Shown here piece by piece: positions 1-5,285 of a stretch of 5,601 bases of DNA (its first letter is position 1; each line of letters opens with the position of its first letter). The stretch spans positions 1 through 5,601 of the forward strand of contig DOYA01000173.1 in assembly GCA_003518755.1 (NCBI GenBank), read 5' to 3'. Under the pieces are notes generated by a model. That model was not told the origin of the DNA. It ran no database searches and saw only the letters and a program-made list of their open reading frames with translations. The position numbers and the translations under genes are program-made. Source of the stretch: Clostridiales bacterium. Its GTDB lineage: Bacteria; Bacillota; Clostridia; TANB77; CAG-508.

Positions 1-1167
1 GTAGCAGATAAAGATATTGATTGTACTGGATTAGTTATTATACCAGGAATGATTGATATGCATTGTCATTTACGTGAACCTGGATTTGAACATAAAGAAA
101 CAATTCTAACTGGAGCTAAAAGTGCAGTTGCAGGTGGATTTACAACAATTTGCCCAATGCCAAATACAAAACCTGTTCCAGATAATGTAGAAACTTTGAA
201 ATTTATTATAGAGAAGGCAAAAGAGGCTAATTTATGTAATATATTACCATTTTCTGCAATAACAAAAGGAGAAAAAGGAGAAGAATTAGTTGATTTTAAA
301 GCGATGAAAGAAGCGGGAGCTATTGCTTTTTCAGATGATGGAATTCCAGTTGTAAATTCAAGAATTATGAGAGAAGGAATGATAAAAGCAAATGAAGTAG
401 GTTCATTTACATCAGCACATTGTGAAGAAAAGTCAGTTGCAAGTGGTGCAATAAATGCAGGACCAATTGCAGAACAGCTTGGAGTTGAAGGGGTATTACC
501 TGAAGCTGAAGAAATTATGGCAGCTCGTGATATAGTTTTAGCAGAAACAAATAATATTCATGCACATATTTGTCATATTAGCACATCTACTTCAAAAAAT
601 ATGATTAGAGATGCTAAAAAAAGAGGAGTAAATGTTACTTGCGAAACATGTCCACATTATTTTTCTTTAACAGTAGAGAAAGTATTAGAAAAAGGTGTTA
701 ATGCAAAAATGAACCCTCCATTAAGAACAGAAAAAGATAGACTTGCTATTATAGAAGGTCTAAAAGAAGGAACAATAGATGCAATTATTACTGACCATGC
801 TCCACATGCAGAAGAAGAAAAGGCAAAAGGATTAGCAACTGCACCAAACGGAATAATAGGATTTGAAACAGCTTTATCATGTGAAATAATGAATTTAATT
901 GATACAGGAGCTTTAACATATGATGATTTAGTAAGACTTACTTCTTATAGACCAGCTGAATTATTAGGTTTAAAAACAAAAGGAACAATTGAAGCAGGAT
1001 ATGATGCAGATTTAACAATATTTGATCCAAACAAAGAATATATTTATACTAAAGATATGGTTGTATCAAAATCTAAAAACTCTCCTTTTATTGATGAGAA
1101 AATGAAAGGAAAGGTTATGTATACTATTGTTGGTGGAAGAATAGTGTATTCCGATGTTGTAAAATAA
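1..1167 (+). CDS. pyrC: Dihydroorotase, type I (5'-truncated by window edge)
   Basis: Zn-dependent amidohydrolase that interconverts N-carbamoyl-L-aspartate and L-dihydroorotate, the third step of de novo pyrimidine synthesis, in the cytoplasm. The reading frame is open from base 1, so the true start lies upstream; 388 codons are present against about 425-430 for the family, so roughly 40 N-terminal residues are missing. Visible motifs: the HxH metal pair HCHLREPG (61-84), NPPLRTEKDR (712-741) and TDHAPH (790-807). By family knowledge of the Bacillus type I enzyme, further metal or catalytic residues match Asp at 529-531 (in AARD), His at 574-576 (CHIS), His at 655-657 (CPHYF) and Asp at 793-795. 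The Asp in AARD replaces the carboxylated lysine of type II enzymes. No key residue is lost, so the enzyme should be active. The gene ends TAA-TGA, followed after 43 nt by the next start. Allantoinase or hydantoinase is less likely given the LREPG and NPPLR signatures. Confidence 0.95.
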   Translation, partial: VADKDIDCTGLVIIPGMIDMHCHLREPGFEHKETILTGAKSAVAGGFTTICPMPNTKPVPDNVETLKFIIEKAKEANLCNILPFSAITKGEKGEELVDFKAMKEAGAIAFSDDGIPVVNSRIMREGMIKANEVGSFTSAHCEEKSVASGAINAGPIAEQLGVEGVLPEAEEIMAARDIVLAETNNIHAHICHISTSTSKNMIRDAKKRGVNVTCETCPHYFSLTVEKVLEKGVNAKMNPPLRTEKDRLAIIEGLKEGTIDAIITDHAPHAEEEKAKGLATAPNGIIGFETALSCEIMNLIDTGALTYDDLVRLTSYRPAELLGLKTKGTIEAGYDADLTIFDPNKEYIYTKDMVVSKSKNSPFIDEKMKGKVMYTIVGGRIVYSDVVK

Positions 1168-1210
1168 TGAAAAGAATTAGTTATTAAGTCAGATAACAAG
1201 GATAAAAATA

Positions 1211-1548
1211 ATGGAAATAAAAGTAATAATTGCAAATGCAATTGGATTTATAGCATTTATTATTTCATTAATTGCATTTCATAAAAAAGAAAAAAAGAAT
1301 ATATTTAAATATACTTTAATTTCAAATACATTAAGTTTAATTCAATATGTTTTTTTAAATGCATATAGTGGAATTGCTACAAAAATAATTGCTATATTAC
1401 GCGATTTATCGATGGTAAAACAAGAAAAATATCAGTTAAATCTTATACTGGAGCTATGGGAAATTTTATAAGCATAGTTTCAACTTTTATAGCAATTCTT
1501 AATAATAAGAATACAAAAAAACTTGAAATAGAGAAAGGAACTAATTAA
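1211..1548 (+). pseudogene. YgjV-family small membrane protein, internally deleted and frameshifted
   Basis: Starts at ATG 1211 with an AAGGA ribosome binding site at 1198-1202. The first frame runs to a TAA at 1469-1471 (86 codons) and encodes a hydrophobic segment (about residues 5-23), a KKEKKN loop, a second hydrophobic stretch (about 34-50) and the AYSGIATKIIAILRD motif, which resembles the N-terminal half of the YgjV (Imp-YgjV) inner-membrane family. Its last dozen residues look unrelated. In the -1 frame, 1432-1548 encodes SVKSYTGAMGNFISIVSTF followed by IAILNNKN and a Lys/Glu-rich tail, which resembles the C-terminal hydrophobic end of the same family. Joining the halves gives about 112 residues, short of the roughly 160 I expect, so the middle appears deleted with loss of frame near 1421-1435. 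The family has no firm function. Alternatively the 86-residue product is made as a small two-helix membrane protein. Family assignment is from memory of its patterns and is moderate. Confidence 0.6.
1495..1512. promoter_or_regulatory. 18-bp dyad upstream of the CobW-family gene, possible operator
   Basis: ATTCTTA-ATAA-TAAGAAT is an inverted repeat with two perfect 7-bp arms and a 4-nt spacer, ending 38 nt before the GTPase start codon. Its position would suit a metalloregulator operator, but it does not match the 7-1-7 Zur/Fur/PerR box, it lies inside the decayed ygjV-like coding frame, and no convincing promoter is visible beside it. Chance in AT-rich DNA is quite possible. Confidence 0.2.
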
Positions 1549-1550
1549 AA

Positions 1551-2780
1551 ATGGAACATAAAATAGTACCAATTACAGTATTAACAGGATATTTAGGAGC
1601 AGGTAAGACTACTCTTTTAAACCATGTATTAAATAATCAAGAAGGATATAAAGTTGCTGTAATTGTAAATGATATTGGAGAAGTAAATATTGATGAAAAA
1701 TTAATTAAAGATGGTGGTTTTATTAAAGAAGAAGATAAAGGTAATGTGGTTCCACTTTCCAACGGATGTATTTGCTGTACATTAAAAGCAGATTTAATGA
1801 ATCAAATTGTTGATATTCTAAAAACAAAAAAATTTGATTATATTTTAATAGAGGCAAGTGGAATATGCGAGCCATTACCAATTGCTCAAACAATTATGGC
1901 TTTATCTGAATCTACAGATCAATATGGTTTGCCAAAGATTTGTAGATTAGATAATGTTGTTACTGTTGTTGATGCATTAAGGTTAGCAACAGAATTTGGT
2001 TGTGGAGATTATTTAGTCAAAGATGATATTGAAGAAGAAGATATAGAAAATCTTTTAATTCAACAAATAGAATTCTGCAATACTATTGTTTTAAATAAAG
2101 TTGATGATATTGATTCAGAAGATTTAAAGAAAATAAAATTAATAATTCGCGAACTTCAACCAACAGCTAAGATAATAGAAACAAATTACGCTAAAGTTAA
2201 TGTTGGTGAAATAATTGACACTAATAATTTTGATTTTGAAAAAGTTGCAAACTCAGCAGGTTGGATAAAAGAAATTGAAAAAGATGAAGATGAAGAAGAG
2301 CATAAACATGATGAACATGAGCACCATCATCATGAAGACCATGACCAGCATCATGGAGAAGAACATCATGAGCATCATCACCATCATCACCACCATAATG
2401 ATGAAGGGGAAGCTGAAGAATATGGAATTTCAACATTTGTATATACATCAAGAAAACCAGTAGATGAAGCTAAATTTGATGGGTTTGCTAAGAATTTACC
2501 AAAAAATGTAATTAGATGTAAAGGTTTAGTATGGTTTAAGCAAGATAATGAAATGAGCTATTTATTTGAACAAGCAGGAAAACAACTTTCACTTTCAGAA
2601 GCGGGTTATTGGTTAGCCACTGCTCCAAAAGAAGAATTAGACCAAATGATTAAACATAATCCTGAAATTTTGAAGGATTGGGATGATGAAGTTGGAGATA
2701 GAATGATAAAGCTTGTATTTATAGGACAAAATATGGATAAAGAGAAAATATTTGAAGAATTAGAAGGGTGTGAGAATTGA
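1551..2780 (+). CDS. CobW/COG0523-family metal-chaperone GTPase with histidine-rich tract
   Basis: G3E-family P-loop GTPase of the COG0523 group, whose members insert or allocate metals (Zn for the ZNG1/YciC/ZigA type, Co for CobW, Fe for nitrile hydratase activators). In the 409 residues: Walker A GYLGAGKT (13-20); the metal-binding CxCC signature as CICC (73-76) in the SNGCICC context; Walker B-like ILIEASG (98-104); the guanine-specificity motif NKVD (182-185); an acidic linker (about 241-250); a tract with 20 His between residues 251 and 282, eight of them consecutive (275-282); then a CobW_C domain (about 290-405) with RCKGLVWF. The start is ATG 1551, with AAAGGA about 11 nt upstream. 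The His tract and CICC suggest a zinc or nickel role; cobalamin synthesis is unlikely because no cob genes are nearby, and HypB/UreG are excluded by the CobW_C domain. The neighbour pyrC encodes a Zn enzyme. The metal specificity is inference. Confidence 0.93.
   Translation: MEHKIVPITVLTGYLGAGKTTLLNHVLNNQEGYKVAVIVNDIGEVNIDEKLIKDGGFIKEEDKGNVVPLSNGCICCTLKADLMNQIVDILKTKKFDYILIEASGICEPLPIAQTIMALSESTDQYGLPKICRLDNVVTVVDALRLATEFGCGDYLVKDDIEEEDIENLLIQQIEFCNTIVLNKVDDIDSEDLKKIKLIIRELQPTAKIIETNYAKVNVGEIIDTNNFDFEKVANSAGWIKEIEKDEDEEEHKHDEHEHHHHEDHDQHHGEEHHEHHHHHHHHNDEGEAEEYGISTFVYTSRKPVDEAKFDGFAKNLPKNVIRCKGLVWFKQDNEMSYLFEQAGKQLSLSEAGYWLATAPKEELDQMIKHNPEILKDWDDEVGDRMIKLVFIGQNMDKEKIFEELEGCEN
2301..2396 (+). 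repeat. His-codon-rich low-complexity tract within the GTPase gene
   Basis: Codons 251-282 of the GTPase contain 20 CAT/CAC codons interspersed with GAA/GAT/GAC, ending in eight consecutive His codons at 2373-2396. It encodes a metal-binding loop between the GTPase core and the CobW_C domain. The near-tandem CAT units make length variation by replication slippage plausible. Confidence 0.85.
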
Positions 2781-2781
2781 A

Positions 2782-3429
2782 ATGAATGAAGAATTTAAAA
2801 ATAGTTTGTTTTGGAAAATTGTAAAATTTGGAATAACTTTAATAGCATCTTGTTTTGTAATATTATGTGCATTTGCTATTATGGCAGATGAAAATGGTAT
2901 AGATGTTAAATATAATAAAATAATTTTTATACTTGGGGCAGGTTTAGCTGTTGCAATAAGCATTATTTCTTCATATAACAAGATTCAACAGATAAAGGCA
3001 AAAATACCAAAATTAATTGCAGATGTTGAATCTGTAAAGAAAATGCGTGATAATTTAATAAATAAGGCTAATAGAGTTATAGATAAATATATAGTTCATG
3101 AAAGTGATGTAATGAATAATTTTGCAGGTGCAAGAAGCACAAACACCAAATTGATTAAAGTAAAAAACGCATCAGATTTTAAAACAGTAGTAGAAAGCTA
3201 TCCTGATTTAAAAGCAAATACAGCAATTATGAAACTTTTAGAACAACTTGAAATATCAGAAGGTACTTTGTTGAAAAAAAGAACAGACTATACTGAATCA
3301 GTTTCAAATTATAACATGCAGATACATTCATTTCCATTTTCTATTTTAAGAAGAGCGTTTAAATTAGAAGATATTCAGATTGAGAAGGAAGCAGATGATA
3401 TTATTTCAGATGAAGAATTAGGAATTTAA
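2782..3429 (+). CDS. LemA-family membrane protein with two N-terminal membrane segments
   Basis: 215 residues if started at ATG 2782, one base after the upstream TGA. An in-frame GTG at 2770 would overlap the upstream gene by 11 nt, but GTGAG at 2770-2774 sits 7 nt before the ATG and can serve as its ribosome binding site, so I prefer the ATG. Hydrophobic segments lie at about residues 12-33 and 46-64. The LemA helical domain (about 65-196) follows: SYNKIQQIKAKIPKL, then MRDNLINKANRVIDKY in place of the usual RRADLIPNLV segment, then YPDLKAN (140-146), LEQLEISEGTLLKKRTDY, SNYNMQ (176-181) and SFPFSIL (183-189). The tail is acidic (KEADDIISDEELGI). LemA proteins have an unsettled role, linked in various bacteria to envelope stress and membrane proteases. 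Canonical members have one N-terminal helix, so two helices may change which side the domain faces. It is probably translationally coupled to the GTPase gene. No partner such as htpX is in view. Confidence 0.85.
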   Translation: MNEEFKNSLFWKIVKFGITLIASCFVILCAFAIMADENGIDVKYNKIIFILGAGLAVAISIISSYNKIQQIKAKIPKLIADVESVKKMRDNLINKANRVIDKYIVHESDVMNNFAGARSTNTKLIKVKNASDFKTVVESYPDLKANTAIMKLLEQLEISEGTLLKKRTDYTESVSNYNMQIHSFPFSILRRAFKLEDIQIEKEADDIISDEELGI

Positions 3430-3438
3430 TAAAAAACA

Positions 3439-3467
3439 TTGAAAATTGTTTAAAATATTGTTATAAT
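3439..3467 (+). promoter_or_regulatory. SigA-type promoter for ppaC-lepB
   Basis: The -35 TTGAAA (3439-3444) and -10 TATAAT (3462-3467) are separated by exactly 17 nt, and TG at 3459-3460 gives an extended -10 (TGtTATAAT). The -10 is perfect and the -35 is 5 of 6. Transcription should start near 3474, leaving a leader of about 30 nt. It starts 10 nt after the LemA-family stop codon, in the only intergenic gap of the left half, so it marks a new transcription unit. Confidence 0.85.
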
Positions 3468-3504
3468 AAATTCGTTGTAAATAAAAAGTGAAAGGAAAGT
3501 AAAT

Positions 3505-4431
3505 ATGGAAGAAGTAAAAATTTTTGGACATAAAAATCCAGATACAGATTCAATTATGTCTAGTTTAATATTGGAAGGACTTGAAAAAACATTAGGAGCT
3601 TATAATGTAAAAGCATATAGATTAGGAAATGTTAATAAAGAAACAAAATATGCTTTAAATTATTTTGGAGTTAAAGAACCTGAATTATTAGAAAAAGTTG
3701 AAGAAGGTACATCAGTAATGCTTGTTGACCATAACGAATTTGCACAGTCAGTTGAAGGTATTGAAAATGCTAATATTTTAAGAGTCGTTGATCATCATAA
3801 TATTGCAGAAAGCTTTAAAACAGCTGGTCCAATTTTTTATTTAGGAATGCCTGTTGGATGTACAGCAACTATTTTAAGAGAAATGTTTAAGGTAAGTGGA
3901 ATACAAATGGATAAAATTACAGCTGGTTTGATGCTAAGCGCAATTATATCTGACACTCTTCTTTTTAAATCACCAACTTGTACGAAAAAAGATATTGAAG
4001 TAGCAAATGAACTTGCAGAACTTGCTGAAGTTGAGCTTAATACATATGGTTTAGCAATGCTTAAAGCAGGAACAGATTTAAGTGATTTTTCACCTGAAGA
4101 ATTGATTAATATTGATTCAAAAACATATTCTACAAATGGTGTTAAATATCAAGTAGCACAAGTCAATACAGCTTGTATTGAAGATGTATTTAAAAATAAA
4201 GAGCAAATTGAAAGTGCTATGAATAACTTTATGCAACAAAATTCAATTGATTTATTTGTATTTATGATTACAGACATAATAGAGAATAATACTCAAGTTA
4301 TAGTACTAGGTAAACAAGAAATCGCTGAAAAAGCATTTAATATAAAATTAGAAAATAATTCAGCATTCTTAAAAGGTGTTGTTTCAAGAAAGAAACAAGT
4401 TGTACCAAATATTGATAATACAATTGTGTAA
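3505..4431 (+). CDS. ppaC: Manganese-dependent inorganic pyrophosphatase (family II, DHH)
   Basis: Cytoplasmic enzyme that hydrolyses pyrophosphate to two phosphates, pulling biosynthetic reactions forward. It has 308 residues, the usual family length (about 309). DHH domain: GHKNPDTDS (8-16) gives metal ligands His9, Asp13 and Asp15; LVDHNEF gives Asp75; VVDHHN (94-99) carries the DHH triad with His97; SAIISDTLLFKSPT (145-158) gives Asp150. These agree with the B. subtilis/streptococcal enzymes (known numbering His9, Asp13, Asp15, Asp75, His97, Asp149). The DHHA2 domain follows from about 195 and ends with SRKKQVVP (294-301), whose Arg295 and Lys296 bind substrate phosphate. There are no CBS domains, so it is the unregulated short form. 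The start is ATG 3505 with AAAGGAA at 3491-3497, under its own extended -10 promoter. The gene is complete and 21 nt from the preferred lepB start. Confidence 0.97.
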   Translation: MEEVKIFGHKNPDTDSIMSSLILEGLEKTLGAYNVKAYRLGNVNKETKYALNYFGVKEPELLEKVEEGTSVMLVDHNEFAQSVEGIENANILRVVDHHNIAESFKTAGPIFYLGMPVGCTATILREMFKVSGIQMDKITAGLMLSAIISDTLLFKSPTCTKKDIEVANELAELAEVELNTYGLAMLKAGTDLSDFSPEELINIDSKTYSTNGVKYQVAQVNTACIEDVFKNKEQIESAMNNFMQQNSIDLFVFMITDIIENNTQVIVLGKQEIAEKAFNIKLENNSAFLKGVVSRKKQVVPNIDNTIV

Positions 4432-4439
4432 GAAATAGT

Positions 4440-4447
4440 GGAGGAAG
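4440..4447 (+). promoter_or_regulatory. Ribosome binding site that selects a TTG start for lepB
   Basis: GGAGGAAG at 4440-4447 is the strongest ribosome binding site in the gap and is placed 5-8 nt before TTG 4453. The in-frame GTG at 4438 would put this site inside the coding region and has no comparable site of its own (only AAGAAATA precedes it). Confidence 0.8.
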
Positions 4448-4452
4448 TAACA

Positions 4453-5106
4453 TTGGATAAAGAAAAAATTAATAGATTTAAGGATATTTTAGAATGGATA
4501 ATTTGTATATTAATTGCACTTATTATTGCAATTCTTTTTAGATACTATATTGGTACACCTACAATAGTTAAACAACCATCAATGTATCCAACTTTAAAAG
4601 AAAATCAAAGATTATGGCTTAATAGGTGGGATAGAACGGCAAAAAAAATGCCTAAAAAAGGAGATATTATTACATTTGAAGCACCATCTAAATCAATTCT
4701 TTCAGAAGAAGAGTTACAAAAAAGTGTAATTGCAAGATATGAAAATGAGCCAACTAGTTTATTTAAAAAATTTACATACAATGTATTAGAAATTGGCAAA
4801 ATTAGCTATATTAAAAGGGTAATTGGTTTACCAGGAGATCATATCGTTATTAAAGATGGTAAAGTGTTTGTAAATGATAAAGAATTTGAAGAACAATATT
4901 TACAACCTGGTGTTATAACAGATAATGGTAAAGGATATTATACAGATATTATAGTACCTGAAAATACTGTATTTGCCATGGGAGATAATAGAGCACAAAG
5001 TACAGATAGTAGATGTTTTGGATGTATTCCTCTTGAAAAAATAGAGAGTAAGGTGTGGATACGTATATGGCCACTTAATCTATTTGGAAAAATTGAAAAC
5101 AAATGA
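4453..5106 (+). CDS. lepB: Signal peptidase I
   Basis: Membrane-anchored serine protease (family S26) that removes signal peptides from exported proteins on the outer face of the membrane. It has 217 residues from TTG 4453, chosen over GTG 4438 because GGAGGAAG lies just upstream. A short Lys-rich N-terminus is followed by a single membrane helix (about 12-30). Catalytic Ser43 sits in QPSMYPTL (box B) and general base Lys121 in YIKRVIGLPGD (box D); GDNRAQSTDSRCFG (177-190) is box E. This is the bacterial Ser/Lys dyad type, not the Ser/His ER type. Compared with roughly 180-residue Bacillus enzymes it has about 35 extra residues between FEAPSK and the Lys box (about 78-115). Box E contains an unusual Cys pair, C188 and C191. 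The last residues (IENK) and the TGA stop lie inside the left arm of the inverted repeat. Likely co-transcribed with ppaC. Confidence 0.95.
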   Translation: MDKEKINRFKDILEWIICILIALIIAILFRYYIGTPTIVKQPSMYPTLKENQRLWLNRWDRTAKKMPKKGDIITFEAPSKSILSEEELQKSVIARYENEPTSLFKKFTYNVLEIGKISYIKRVIGLPGDHIVIKDGKVFVNDKEFEEQYLQPGVITDNGKGYYTDIIVPENTVFAMGDNRAQSTDSRCFGCIPLEKIESKVWIRIWPLNLFGKIENK

Positions 5107-5223
5107 AAAACTTCGTCTTGCTGTTTTAAAATTATTTCAAAACGCGGTCACATACACTACGTATGCTCCCTTGCCTTTTGAAACAATTTTGCCTTGCAAT
5201 ACTCGTTTTTGATTTGTTTTCAA
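5093..5223. repeat. 131-nt imperfect inverted repeat between lepB and holB, MITE-like
   Basis: The ends are a perfect 12-bp inverted repeat, TTGAAAACAAAT (5093-5104) and ATTTGTTTTCAA (5212-5223). Moving inward: 5106-5111 pairs with 5205-5210 (6 bp); 5115-5121 with 5196-5202 (6 of 7); 5128-5142 with 5176-5190 (14 of 15). The apex holds a 5-bp hairpin, CATAC (5151-5155) and GTATG (5161-5165), around ACTAC. About 38 pairs in the arms could fold into one long rod. There is no open transposase. It does not look like an ordinary intrinsic terminator: the stem is long, AT-rich, bulged and not followed by a clean U tract. Dispersed non-autonomous repeat (MITE-like) is the best guess; an RNA-processing or attenuator hairpin is the alternative. 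Target-site duplication cannot be judged because both flanks are A-runs. Confidence 0.7.
5106..5130 (+). repeat. 25-bp direct repeat, copy 1
   Basis: Contains AAAAACTTCGTCTTGCTG and ends TTTTAAA. It matches 5247-5271 in 24 of 25 positions (T5125 versus G5266). This copy forms part of the left arm of the inverted repeat and begins at the last base of the lepB stop codon. Confidence 0.9.
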
Positions 5224-5238
5224 AAAATATATTAAAAT
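5209..5238 (+). promoter_or_regulatory. Possible promoter for holB at the edge of the inverted repeat
   Basis: TTGATT (5209-5214) and TAAAAT (5233-5238) are separated by 18 nt; the -35 matches 4 of 6 and the -10 matches 5 of 6. The -35 lies at the right arm of the inverted repeat, so the element could supply an outward promoter. Such matches arise readily in AT-rich DNA, so this is tentative. Confidence 0.35.
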
Positions 5239-5246
5239 AGAAAGTA

Positions 5247-5271
5247 AAAAACTTCGTCTTGCTGTGTTAAA
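5247..5271 (+). repeat. 25-bp direct repeat, copy 2 (isolated fragment)
   Basis: Repeats 5106-5130 with one mismatch, 141 nt downstream, but without the rest of the inverted-repeat element. It runs directly into the holB ribosome binding site, so it would lie in the holB 5' leader. It looks like a truncated second element copy or a local duplication. Confidence 0.9.
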
Positions 5272-5276
5272 GGAGG
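5271..5276 (+). promoter_or_regulatory. Consensus ribosome binding site that sets a TTG start for holB
   Basis: AGGAGG at 5271-5276, inside the purine run AAAGGAGGGGAG, lies 9 nt before TTG 5286. A GTG at 5282 is nearer but out of frame with holB, and an in-frame TAA at 5268-5270 rules out any earlier start. TTG 5286 is therefore the only in-frame start near the conserved N-terminus. Confidence 0.85.
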
Positions 5277-5285
5277 GGAGAGTGT

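Noticed and set aside
1044..1241. Antisense frame opposite the 3' end of pyrC (also those at 2760-2981 and 4605-4799)
   Set aside because: Each lies opposite well-supported coding sequence on the + strand and shows no recognisable domain or supporting signals.
1415..1440. Programmed -1 frameshift joining the two halves of the ygjV-like gene
   Set aside because: No in-frame X XXY YYZ slippery heptamer and no downstream stem are visible, and joining the frames still leaves the family's middle region missing, so deletion and decay explain it better.
1479..1508. Promoter upstream of the CobW-family gene (TTCAAC-18 nt-TAATAA)
   Set aside because: Both boxes match consensus poorly; not distinguishable from AT-rich background.
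2221..2451. Antisense reading frame rich in His/Asp opposite the GTPase His tract
   Set aside because: A shadow of the CAT/GAT-rich codons on the + strand; no ribosome binding site and no family features. The +2275-2463 alternative frame (Met/Ile-rich) has the same cause.
3436..3453. Possible intrinsic terminator after the LemA-family gene
   Set aside because: Only a 4-bp AACA/TGTT stem with no GC content or U tract; the segment is better explained as part of the ppaC promoter.
5105..5209. 35-codon open stretch across the lepB-holB gap (frame of 5105)
   Set aside because: No start codon with a ribosome binding site, and it coincides with the inverted repeat, whose symmetry explains the composition. 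A short frame from ATG 5103 overlapping the lepB stop ends after 8 codons.
5093..5223. CRISPR array or tRNA in the repeat region
   Set aside because: Only two copies of the direct repeat with unequal context and no spacer series; no cloverleaf or TTCGA-type T-loop arrangement.
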